Source: Sphingobacteriales bacterium (GTDB taxonomy: Bacteria; Bacteroidota; Bacteroidia; Chitinophagales; Chitinophagaceae). From it: DNA of 64,000 bases. The number at the start of each line of letters is the position of its first letter. Position 1 is the stretch's first letter. A program made the position numbers and the translations under genes. This document shows positions 8,302 through 15,987 of the stretch, one piece after another. The DNA lies in NCBI GenBank assembly GCA_003963365.1, contig RXJG01000003.1, positions 302,878 through 366,877 on the forward strand, given 5' to 3'. The notes beneath the pieces were generated by a model. It made no database searches. It was given only the letters and a program-made list of their open reading frames with translations, and was not told where the DNA came from.

Positions 8302-9534
8302 TTACGCTACTTTCAGCAAACTCATCTTACTCTTATCAAACTTACGCTGAGCATAATCTAATGTCAATGTAAATTCTTTTGTTTTGGTAGATGGCAACTC
8401 AAACATTGCATCAGTCAATATTCCTTCGCAAATACTGCGTAATCCTCTTGCCCCTAACTTGTATTCCATCGCTTTATCTACCATAAAATTGAGTACACCA
8501 TCTTCAATATTAAGCATAATACCTTCCAGCTCAAATAATTTTTTGTATTGTTTAATGAGCGAATTCTTTGGTTCAGTCAGGATAGAACGCAAAGTATCTC
8601 TGTCAAGCGGATTCAAATGTGTAACTACCGGCAAACGGCCCAGCAATTCAGGTATTAAACCAAATGATTTCAGATCCTGTGCGTTTACATATTGCAGCAA
8701 GTTCTTCTTCTGGTATTCCTGCAACTCTTTATTTACATTGAAACCAATTGCCTGGGTATTGATACGACGGCCAATAACTCTGTCAATACCATCAAAAGCA
8801 CCACCACAAATGAATAAAATATTTTGTGTGTTGATCTTTATCAGCTTTTGTTCGGGATGTTTTCTTCCGCCCTGTGGTGGAACCAGTACTTCAGTTCCTT
8901 CCAATAACTTCAATAATCCCTGCTGTACCCCTTCGCCACTTACATCACGGGTAATAGACGGATTATCTCCTTTGCGGGCAATCTTATCTATCTCATCAAT
9001 ATAAACAATACCTTTTTCTGCAGCAGCCACATCATAATTACAAACTTGTAATAAACGGGTTAAAATGCTTTCCACATCTTCACCCACATAACCTGCTTCG
9101 GTAAATACTGTAGCATCTACTATGGCAAAAGGAACATTGAGCAATTTGGCAATTGTTTTGGCGAGTAAGGTTTTACCGGTACCGGTTTCACCCACCATTA
9201 CAATATTGCTTTTCTCTATCTCAACTTCGTTTTCTGATTTTTGATTTAACCGCTTGTAGTGATTGTAAACCGCAACAGCTAATACCTTCTTGGCATCATC
9301 CTGTCCAATTACATATTCATCCAAAAATTTCTTAACCTCTATTGGTTTTTTAACCGTGAGCTTAAATTGTGAAGGATGATTTTCGTTGCGTATCAGCAGT
9401 TCCTGTTCGATAATTTCCTGTGCATGTTCTACGCAGTTTTCGCAAATATGACCTTCCTGGCCGGCGATGAGTATCTTTACTTCATCACGGCTTCTGCCAC
9501 AAAATGAACAATGCAACGTACTTGATTTAGCCAT
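8302..9534 (-). CDS. clpX: ATP-dependent Clp protease ATP-binding subunit ClpX
   Basis: ClpX is the AAA+ unfoldase that feeds substrates to ClpP. The 410-residue protein (start ATG at 9534, [15 protein letters not shown]) begins with the four-cysteine zinc-binding domain: CSFC (about 9-12) and CENC (about 28-31). Walker A is GETGTGKT, Walker B is [12 protein letters not shown], the pore loop is GYVGEDVE, and the sensor region GARGLR is present. The longer upstream reading ([12 protein letters not shown]) would put 16 hydrophobic residues before the zinc domain and is not credible. It lies downstream of two clpP genes on the same strand (78 bases after the nearer), the standard clpP-clpX order. 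A terminator follows at 8228-8256. Confidence 0.98.
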   Translation of the reverse strand: MAKSSTLHCSFCGRSRDEVKILIAGQEGHICENCVEHAQEIIEQELLIRNENHPSQFKLTVKKPIEVKKFLDEYVIGQDDAKKVLAVAVYNHYKRLNQKSENEVEIEKSNIVMVGETGTGKTLLAKTIAKLLNVPFAIVDATVFTEAGYVGEDVESILTRLLQVCNYDVAAAEKGIVYIDEIDKIARKGDNPSITRDVSGEGVQQGLLKLLEGTEVLVPPQGGRKHPEQKLIKINTQNILFICGGAFDGIDRVIGRRINTQAIGFNVNKELQEYQKKNLLQYVNAQDLKSFGLIPELLGRLPVVTHLNPLDRDTLRSILTEPKNSLIKQYKKLFELEGIMLNIEDGVLNFMVDKAMEYKLGARGLRSICEGILTDAMFELPSTKTKEFTLTLDYAQRKFDKSKMSLLKVA

Positions 9535-9612
9535 CAGATGGTAAATTGATGCTGTAAAAATAAAAAAAGCCCTGAAATGCAAGGGTTTTATTTATAATTA
9601 TATAGGTTTTAG

Positions 9613-10248
9613 TTATAATTTATCCAGGATTTTATCAACAATACCGTAAGCAACCGATTCTTTTGCATCCATCCAGTAATCACGGTCAAAATCTTTCATA
9701 ATCTGTTCTACGGTCTTTCCACAATTGTCTGCCAATATCTTAGCTCCCAATTCTTTGGTTTTCTTTACCTGCTCAGCCATAATTTCAAGATCTGCACTGG
9801 TACCCCGGCCACCACCGCTTGGCTGATGAATCATCACTTCACCGCTGGGGAAAATAAACCGACGTCCCTTTTTACCGCCACTCAACAGGATAGATCCCAT
9901 AGACGCCGCCATACCCATACAAACGGTAGATACCGGCGACTTGATCATCTGCATCGTATCATACATCACCATACCGCTGGTTACAATACCACCCGGACTG
10001 TTGATATAAAAAGTAATTTCTTTTCCCGAATCAACAGCATCCAGGTAAAATAACCTGGAAGTGATGTCTTTGGCACTTTTATCATCCACCACACCCCAGA
10101 GGAATATCTTACGCTGCTCAATAAATTTTTTATCAAACTGCCAGCCACTCATCATCTTTTCCATCGGTATTTCAACCGGTAATGGTGCTTCTGGCTCTTC
10201 ATCATCAAAACGAAATGGTTTTTTATAATTATCGAAGTTCATATTCAC
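9613..10248 (-). CDS. clpP: ClpP protease subunit (second paralogue, next to clpX)
   Basis: A 211-residue serine protease subunit of the ClpP family with an intact triad: S116 in MGMAASMGS, H141 in EVMIHQPSG and D190 in DFDRDYWM. Compared with the upstream paralogue it has an acidic N-terminal extension (about 10-30, DDEEPEAPLPVEIP). The upstream paralogue differs in the handle and N-terminal loop. ClpP forms a 14-subunit barrel degrading proteins unfolded by ClpX. Two different ClpP chains from adjacent genes suggest either mixed rings or separate barrels; the sequence cannot decide. It starts at the ATG at 10248, with a second in-frame ATG two codons later. It lies 38 bases downstream of the other clpP. 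Confidence 0.95.
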   Translation of the reverse strand: MNMNFDNYKKPFRFDDEEPEAPLPVEIPMEKMMSGWQFDKKFIEQRKIFLWGVVDDKSAKDITSRLFYLDAVDSGKEITFYINSPGGIVTSGMVMYDTMQMIKSPVSTVCMGMAASMGSILLSGGKKGRRFIFPSGEVMIHQPSGGGRGTSADLEIMAEQVKKTKELGAKILADNCGKTVEQIMKDFDRDYWMDAKESVAYGIVDKILDKL

Positions 10249-10286
10249 TTTTTTGACTTTTTACTTTTGAATGTTGATTTAGCTGA

Positions 10287-10982
10287 TTACTTTTCTTCTT
10301 TCAGTTTTCTTGGATTCATCACCAGTACTTCATCTACCAATCCATATTCCTTTGCTTCCACCGCAGTCATCCAGAAATCACGGTCAAAATCTTTGGTGAT
10401 TTTATCTACTTCCTGTCCGCTGTGAAAAGCAATTACATCATATAACTCTTTCTTCAGCTTCTTTACTTCATTTACAGTAATTAAAATATCACTGGCCTGT
10501 CCGCCTGCACCGGCACTGGGTTGGTGCATCATAATGCGACTATGCTTAAGGGCGGTACGTTTTCCTTTGGTACCGGCAGTAAGCAACACCGAAGCCATAG
10601 ATGCCGCCACTCCAATACATATAGTAGACACATCGGCAGAAATATATTGCATGGTATCGTACACACCCAAACCGGCGTATACACTACCACCCGGACTGTT
10701 GATGTACATCTGTATATCACGGGTGCGGTCGGCACTTTCTAAAAACAGTAATTGTGCTACAATAATATTTGCTACTTCTTCCGTAACAGGATAGCCGAGG
10801 AAAATAATTCTGTCCATCATCAACCGGCTGTACACATCCATTACCGCCACATTCATGGGGCGTTCTTCAATAATGTTGGGTGTTAAAGCCGTAGGCATCA
10901 TATTGGCATACTGGTGCAGCACTGCACTGGAAATACCACGATGTTTTACGGCATATTTTTCAAATTCTTTTGCATGATTCAT
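10287..10982 (-). CDS. clpP: ClpP protease subunit (first paralogue)
   Basis: A 231-residue ClpP-family protein with triad S128 (IGVAASMAS), H153 (RIMMHQPSAGAGGQA) and D202 (KDFDRDFWM). The oligomer-stabilising GAGGQASD segment is closer to canonical ClpP than that of the downstream paralogue. It has a longer N-terminal region (about 1-45, possibly a propeptide) ending near NIIEERPMNV. The gene is first in a clpP-clpP-clpX run on the minus strand; trigger factor, often upstream of clpP, is absent here. The 225 bases upstream hold repeat words (11180-11215) and no gene I can support. Both active sites are intact, so neither copy looks like a dead paralogue. Confidence 0.96.
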   Translation of the reverse strand: MNHAKEFEKYAVKHRGISSAVLHQYANMMPTALTPNIIEERPMNVAVMDVYSRLMMDRIIFLGYPVTEEVANIIVAQLLFLESADRTRDIQMYINSPGGSVYAGLGVYDTMQYISADVSTICIGVAASMASVLLTAGTKGKRTALKHSRIMMHQPSAGAGGQASDILITVNEVKKLKKELYDVIAFHSGQEVDKITKDFDRDFWMTAVEAKEYGLVDEVLVMNPRKLKEEK

Positions 10983-11207
10983 ATTCGTAATTAATAAGTT
11001 CTGAAAGGCAATTTAAGTGATTTGCTTCTTCAAATACCATGCGGGGAAAAAAATCGGACAAAATGACTTGAGGAAGTTGTGATAAGTGAGTGGTGAATAG
11101 AGAAAAGAATATTTATGAACCTGGCATCAGGATTACTTATCAACAGCTTTGGCGTCGCACTCTTGTACTATACCAACCCTATTCAACTATTCATTGTCAA
11201 CTTTCCA

Positions 11208-11621
11208 TTATTCATTAAAAACAAGCTTTCTTGTTTTGTCATCCACCCAATCAATCTTTACATGCACTGTATCATCCGGAAATAAATGCCCGGCTTTTTC
11301 CGGCCATTCCACCAGGCATATTTCACCACTAAACAAACAATCCTCCACTCCTGCCCTTATCGCTTCTTCCTCCGTTTCCAACCGGTATAAATCCAAATGA
11401 TAAATAATATTACCTGCTGCACCCCGGTATTCATTAATCAAAGAAAAGGTTGGACTGCCCACCACATCTTTTACTCCTTTCACTACACATAATGCATGCA
11501 CCAGTGTTGTTTTGCCAGCACCCATATTGCCATGTAAGGCAAATACTTTAGCAGTACCGGCTGCCTGCCAGAATTGTTTAGCTGCTTCGTTGATCGTTTG
11601 TAAAGTATATGTTAGTTGCAT
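11208..11621 (-). CDS. tsaE: tRNA threonylcarbamoyladenosine biosynthesis ATPase TsaE
   Basis: TsaE is the small ATPase that works with TsaB and TsaD to place the t6A modification on tRNAs reading ANN codons. The 137-residue product starts MQLTYTLQTINEAAK (ATG at 11621). Walker A GNMGAGKTT is at 31-39, followed by the family motifs VVGSPTFSLINEY, IYHLDLYRL and CLVEWPEKAG. A longer reading to 11789 would overlap the divergent copA leader and adds unrelated sequence, so I reject it. A TATCTTTG box (11632-11639, minus strand) lies 10 bases upstream of the ATG. It is divergent from copA. Confidence 0.95.
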   Translation of the reverse strand: MQLTYTLQTINEAAKQFWQAAGTAKVFALHGNMGAGKTTLVHALCVVKGVKDVVGSPTFSLINEYRGAAGNIIYHLDLYRLETEEEAIRAGVEDCLFSGEICLVEWPEKAGHLFPDDTVHVKIDWVDDKTRKLVFNE

Positions 11622-11631
11622 GTTAAGGCTG

Positions 11632-11639
11632 CAAAGATA
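11632..11639 (-). promoter_or_regulatory. -7 box TATCTTTG of tsaE
   Basis: A perfect TAnnTTTG on the minus strand is followed by GCAGCC and then the tsaE ATG. The extended form TATCTTTGCAGCC is close to TACCTTTGCGGC before ubiE and the DUF983 gene. Confidence 0.55.
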
Positions 11640-11678
11640 TTGTTCCCTAATTAGTAAAATCGTCATTTTTAGCTTTTG

Positions 11679-11686
11679 TAATTTTG
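11679..11686 (+). promoter_or_regulatory. -7 box TAATTTTG of copA
   Basis: A perfect TAnnTTTG lies 41 bases before the copA ATG at 11728. A CCCCTCCTTCAGGGAAGGG repeat-like hairpin lies between box and start, at 11694-11712. Confidence 0.4.
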
Positions 11687-11727
11687 TGTATTGCCCCTCC
11701 TTCAGGGAAGGGAATAAATAGAATAGC

Positions 11728-13854
11728 ATGGAAAAAGTGAACTGGACAGTAGAAGGAATGACCTGCAGCAACTGTGCCCTCTCCGTCAATAATTATTTAC
11801 AGAAGGAAGGTTTAAAAAATGTAAAAGTAAATTTTATTGGCGGTGATGTTTCTTTTGACACTAATGGTGAATTTGCTGCTTCAAAAATTATAAAAGGCAT
11901 TGAAGGGCTCGGTTATCATGTAGTAACGCAAGAAGCTGCTGCAATTAAATCTCCCAAAAAGTTTTTTCAAAATCATTTACAACGATTCTTATTCTGTTTG
12001 CCATTTACTGCGCTGTTACTGCAGCACATGCTTGACAAATGGTGGCATATCCATTGGCTTATGAATCCCTGGATTCAATTACTCATTTGTTTGCCGGTAT
12101 ACATTTTGGGAATGAGTTTTTTTGGAACAAGAGCCATTAAAAGTTTAGGTAACGGTATGCCCAACATGCATGTATTAATTGCGTTGGGTGCTACTGCTGC
12201 ATTTGTTTACAGTTTAATCGGAGCTATCCTTAACCTTGGCATGGAATATTTATTCTTTGAAACTACGGCTACCATCATCACTTTAGTTTTTCTGGGGGAG
12301 TGGTTAGAAGATAAAACGGTTCAAACCACACAAAAGGCATTAAAAGATTTAAACCGCAGTCAAAAGGTAATGGCGAATATGATTGCTTTTGATGATGAAC
12401 ACAAAGAACTTATTTTCCCCGTTGAAAACACAAAGCTTCATGTAGGTGATTTGATTTTAATAAAAAGTGGTGAGCTGGTACCAATGGACTGCAAAATTTT
12501 GTGGGGCGAAGTGCGGGTTAATGAAGCATTACTCACAGGAGAAAGTAAGCCATTAGTAAAACAGGCAAAAGATAAATTGATTGGTGGAAGTTTGATTGTT
12601 GATGGAACTGTAAAAGCACAGGTTACTGCAGTTGGTAATGATACTATCCTGTCAAATATTGTAAATCTCGTTAAACAGGCACAGGGAGAAAAACCGCCTG
12701 TTCAGCAATTGGCTGATAAAATAAGTGCCGTGTTTGTTCCGGTAGTTATCAGTTTGTCCATCATTACGCTTTTACTCAACTATTTTGTTTTTGATGTAAA
12801 CTTCACTCATTCATTAATGCGGAGTATTGCCGTGCTGGTTATTTCCTGTCCATGTGCTATGGGATTAGCTACACCTGCTGCCGTTGCTGTGGGCTTAGGC
12901 AGAGCAGCGAAAAATGGAATCTTGTTCAGAGATGCAAAAAGCCTGGAATTATTTAAAGACATCCGCTATGTTGTGTTTGATAAAACGGGTACACTGACTA
13001 AAGGTGAGTTGACCGTTGACAGTTGGCTGTTGACGGAAAAGAGTATTACTGAAGAGGAATTTAAAAGAATCGTTTTTTCATTGGAGAAATTTTCCAATCA
13101 CCCGATTGCCAAATGCATCGTAAATGAATGGAAAACTAAAGACGGCATCTTCTGGAAAAAGATTGAAGAAATAAAAGGTTTGGGGATTAAAGCAGAAGAT
13201 AAGGAAGGAAATATTTACCAGCTTGGCTCGTTCAAGTTAATTTCCAACCAAACCAATGATGCATCACACACCGCTTACTTATTAAAGAATGAAGTGCTGA
13301 TGGGTTGGATTGACGTAAGCGATGAAATAAGAACAGAAGCAAAAGCTGTTGTTGATTATCTGCATACAAAAGGAATTAAAACTTATTTATTAAGTGGTGA
13401 TAGCAATGAACGATCTGAAAAAGTGGCCGATGCTTTGGGAATAGATGCTGTAATTGCAGAACAAAGTCCGGAACAAAAATTAATATTCATTGAAACCCTT
13501 ACTAAAGAAGCACCCACAGCCATGGTAGGTGATGGTATTAATGATGCACCGGCATTAGCGAAAGCCACTATCGGTATATCCATGAGCGATGCTACACAAC
13601 TCGCCATGCAAACCGCACAGGTAGTGCTGATGAATAAAGGAATTCAGCATTTGCCATTATCATTAGGTCTGGGCAAACATACTTTTACTACTATCAAACA
13701 AAATTTATTCTGGGCATTTATTTATAATATCATTGCCATTCCAATTGCTGCATTAGGTTTATTATCTCCGGGCCTGGCTGCATTGGCAATGGGTTTTAGT
13801 GATGTGGTGCTGGCTATTAATTCTGTTCGTCTCAATTTCAAAAGAGTAGTTTAA
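11728..13854 (+). CDS. copA: Copper-type heavy-metal P1B ATPase
   Basis: A 708-residue inner-membrane pump driven by ATP, most likely exporting Cu(I). One N-terminal heavy-metal domain (1-70) carries MTCSNC. Eight membrane segments follow, with the metal-site motif SCPCAMGLATP in the sixth. The cytoplasmic part has the phosphorylation motif DKTGTLTKG, the SNHPIA nucleotide-site motif and the hinge GDGINDAPAL. The seventh and eighth segments have AFIYNIIAIP and MGFSDVV. The last reads MxxSD rather than MxxSS of textbook copper pumps, so metal choice is inferred. No ccoNOP, CopZ or CsoR gene is adjacent, so it could serve either copper export or oxidase assembly. Just after DKTGTLTKG the codons run through GTTGACCGTTGACAGTTGG-type repeat words. 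Confidence 0.93.
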   Translation: MEKVNWTVEGMTCSNCALSVNNYLQKEGLKNVKVNFIGGDVSFDTNGEFAASKIIKGIEGLGYHVVTQEAAAIKSPKKFFQNHLQRFLFCLPFTALLLQHMLDKWWHIHWLMNPWIQLLICLPVYILGMSFFGTRAIKSLGNGMPNMHVLIALGATAAFVYSLIGAILNLGMEYLFFETTATIITLVFLGEWLEDKTVQTTQKALKDLNRSQKVMANMIAFDDEHKELIFPVENTKLHVGDLILIKSGELVPMDCKILWGEVRVNEALLTGESKPLVKQAKDKLIGGSLIVDGTVKAQVTAVGNDTILSNIVNLVKQAQGEKPPVQQLADKISAVFVPVVISLSIITLLLNYFVFDVNFTHSLMRSIAVLVISCPCAMGLATPAAVAVGLGRAAKNGILFRDAKSLELFKDIRYVVFDKTGTLTKGELTVDSWLLTEKSITEEEFKRIVFSLEKFSNHPIAKCIVNEWKTKDGIFWKKIEEIKGLGIKAEDKEGNIYQLGSFKLISNQTNDASHTAYLLKNEVLMGWIDVSDEIRTEAKAVVDYLHTKGIKTYLLSGDSNERSEKVADALGIDAVIAEQSPEQKLIFIETLTKEAPTAMVGDGINDAPALAKATIGISMSDATQLAMQTAQVVLMNKGIQHLPLSLGLGKHTFTTIKQNLFWAFIYNIIAIPIAALGLLSPGLAALAMGFSDVVLAINSVRLNFKRVV

Positions 13855-13880
13855 TTTAGATGCCTCTTAGTTCGTGACTC

Positions 13881-13939
13881 ATAGTTAATAGTTCATGGTT
13901 GATTTTGCTATAAACAATGAGCCATGAACCATTAACTAT
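13881..13939. repeat. 22-base imperfect inverted repeat between copA and recQ
   Basis: The left arm 13881-13902 (starting ATAGTTAATAGTTCATGG) matches the reverse complement of the right arm 13918-13939 at 19 of 22 positions, around a 15-base loop. The right arm ends one base before the recQ ATG at 13941. It is made of GTTAATGGTTCATGG words like other intergenic patches in this window. There is no T run, so it is not a classical terminator. Confidence 0.6.
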
Positions 13940-13940
13940 A

Positions 13941-15878
13941 ATGACCGGTTCAATACATTCAATATTAAAACAACAATGGGGCTATGATTCCTTCCGGCCA
14001 ATGCAGGAAGAAATCATTCAATCCGTACTGGATGGAAAAGATACGCTGGCATTATTACCAACGGGAGGTGGCAAATCGGTTTGCTTCCAGGTTCCGGCTC
14101 TGGCAATGGATGGATTGTGTTTGGTCATCAGTCCGCTTATTGCGTTGATGAAAGACCAGGTGGAAAACCTGCGCAAAAAAAACATTACTGCTTTTGCTAT
14201 TTACTCCGGCATGAGCAGAAAAGAAGTTATTAATACATTAAAGATTGCCGGTAACAGCAATTGCAAATTCCTGTATGTATCTCCTGAACGGTTAGAAACA
14301 AATCTCTTTAAAGAATATCTTCCGTCGCTACATATCAATTTAATTGCTGTTGATGAAGCACATTGTATTTCTCAGTGGGGATATGATTTTAGACCTCCTT
14401 ATTTGCGAATTGCCGCATTAAGAGAAGAGTTGCCCAATATACCTGTGCTGGCATTAACAGCATCCGCTACTAAAGAAGTACAGGATGATATTTGTGAAAA
14501 GCTAAATTTTGGAAAAACTCATCAGCGTTTTCAAAAATCATTTGAACGACCCAATCTTTCTTACAGTGTTTTTTATGTGCCATCAAGAATAAACAAAGTG
14601 GTGGAAGTATTGCAGAATGTACCGGGAACCGGAATTGTTTATTGTAAAAGCCGTAAGCGTACGCAGGAAGTAGCGGAAGCTTTACGTTCTTATTCCATTA
14701 ACGCAGATTATTATCATGCCGGGTTAAGGAATGATGTGCGAAATGAAAAACAACAGGCATGGATAAATAATAAAACAAGGGTAATGGTTTGTACCAATGC
14801 ATTTGGTATGGGTATTGACAAACCAGATGTTCGTTCGGTAATTCATTATGATGTACCAGATTGTTTGGAAAACTATTACCAGGAAGCAGGCCGGGCAGGA
14901 AGAGATGAGCAAAAAGCCTATGCCGTGCTGCTGTATGAAGACAATGATTTAAAAGAACTGGAAGAACAGGTTGTGATTCGTTTTCCCGGCATAGAAAATA
15001 TAAGAATAGTTTACCAGTCGCTTGCAAACTATTTACAGGTACCGGTAAATGGTGGAGAAGATCTATTCTTTGATTTTGATTTGAATGATTTTCTGAAAAA
15101 ATTCAAATTAAATATTCATACCGTTGTTTATTCACTCAAGGCTTTGGAACAGGAAGCCTTTGTAAGTTTTAGTGAACAAATATTTTTACCCGCAAGAGTA
15201 CAGTTCGTCTGCAATAAAGATTATATAAAAGAAATAGATACTACTCAACCGCATTTAACAGAAACGATAAAAGGTTTACTCCGTTCATACGAAGGCATAT
15301 TTGATATTGCTTCTGTTATTTCAGAGAAACAACTGGCAAGGTTCATCAACGAAAAAGAAGAACAAGTAATAAAAAACTTACAGCAATTACATCAGCTGGG
15401 TGTAATAAACTATCAACCACAGAAAGACAAACCACAGTTACAGTTTCTTCAACCCAGAATAAAAGCCGAAGACCTCACCATCAACCAGCAACAATATCAA
15501 AAAAGAAAAGAAGTGTATGCTGCCCGGGTTAAAGCCATTATCAACTATGTAAAAGAAACTTCTCTTTGCCGCAGTAAAATGATAGCTGAATATTTTAACG
15601 ACAATAGCAGCAAAAACTGCAGCATTTGTGATAATTGCCTGCATCAAAAAAGAATCAGTTTATCAACAGAAGAAATAAATACTATCTCGGGCAAAATATT
15701 TTCATTAATTACCAACGGTGAAACTGAAATAAAAGATTTATTAACTCAGCTTAAAGGAATTCATAAAGAAAAGGTTTGGAAAGTGCTGAATCATTTGGTG
15801 GCTGAGGAAAAATTAGTGCTGGATAAAAAAGGGAATATTGGTATAAATAAAAAAGCCCCGAACTTCCGGGGCCATTAA
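13941..15878 (+). CDS. recQ: ATP-dependent DNA helicase RecQ
   Basis: A 3'-5' superfamily 2 helicase of 645 residues (start ATG at 13941, MTGSIHSILKQQWG). Helicase motifs are in order: FRPMQEEII, Walker A LLPTGGGKS, DEAHCISQWG, ALTASAT, then TRVMVCTNAFGMGIDKPDVR and the arginine-finger motif YYQEAGRAGRDE. The RQC zinc site is seen in CRSKMIAEYF and NCSICDNC, followed by a winged helix. The C-terminal region after about 580 is a short HRDC-like or helical stretch ending KKAPNFRGH. Oddly, these last codons are the hairpin of a minus-strand terminator. An upstream in-frame ATG at 13917 lies inside an intergenic inverted repeat and is less likely. RecQ acts in recombination and replication-fork repair. 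Confidence 0.96.
   Translation: MTGSIHSILKQQWGYDSFRPMQEEIIQSVLDGKDTLALLPTGGGKSVCFQVPALAMDGLCLVISPLIALMKDQVENLRKKNITAFAIYSGMSRKEVINTLKIAGNSNCKFLYVSPERLETNLFKEYLPSLHINLIAVDEAHCISQWGYDFRPPYLRIAALREELPNIPVLALTASATKEVQDDICEKLNFGKTHQRFQKSFERPNLSYSVFYVPSRINKVVEVLQNVPGTGIVYCKSRKRTQEVAEALRSYSINADYYHAGLRNDVRNEKQQAWINNKTRVMVCTNAFGMGIDKPDVRSVIHYDVPDCLENYYQEAGRAGRDEQKAYAVLLYEDNDLKELEEQVVIRFPGIENIRIVYQSLANYLQVPVNGGEDLFFDFDLNDFLKKFKLNIHTVVYSLKALEQEAFVSFSEQIFLPARVQFVCNKDYIKEIDTTQPHLTETIKGLLRSYEGIFDIASVISEKQLARFINEKEEQVIKNLQQLHQLGVINYQPQKDKPQLQFLQPRIKAEDLTINQQQYQKRKEVYAARVKAIINYVKETSLCRSKMIAEYFNDNSSKNCSICDNCLHQKRISLSTEEINTISGKIFSLITNGETEIKDLLTQLKGIHKEKVWKVLNHLVAEEKLVLDKKGNIGINKKAPNFRGH
15849..15872 (-). terminator. 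Minus-strand terminator embedded in the 3' end of recQ
   Basis: GCCCCG (15855-15860) pairs with CGGGGC (15867-15872), and on the minus strand the hairpin is followed by six T. It would end transcripts of the minus-strand gene whose stop is at 15988. The same bases encode the last residues of RecQ. Confidence 0.75.
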
Positions 15879-15987
15879 CATAACCCTAAACCGACTAATA
15901 AGAAGCGGATTTAAAGGTATAAGCAGATATTGCCTGCCAGTGTTAAGCAAATACTAAGCAGATGTTATTAGGTGGTTAACTCCATCA

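Noticed and set aside
8384..9004. 206-codon plus-strand frame
   Set aside because: It lies entirely antisense to clpX, with low-quality composition and no recognisable motif; clpX is certain.
11115..11290. Short plus-strand frame (MNLASGLLINSFG...) between clpP and tsaE
   Set aside because: It runs through repeat words and then antisense into tsaE; no sign of a real protein.
11622..11789. Longer TsaE reading with 56 extra residues
   Set aside because: It passes through the tsaE promoter box and the copA leader; the family start is at MQLTYTLQ.
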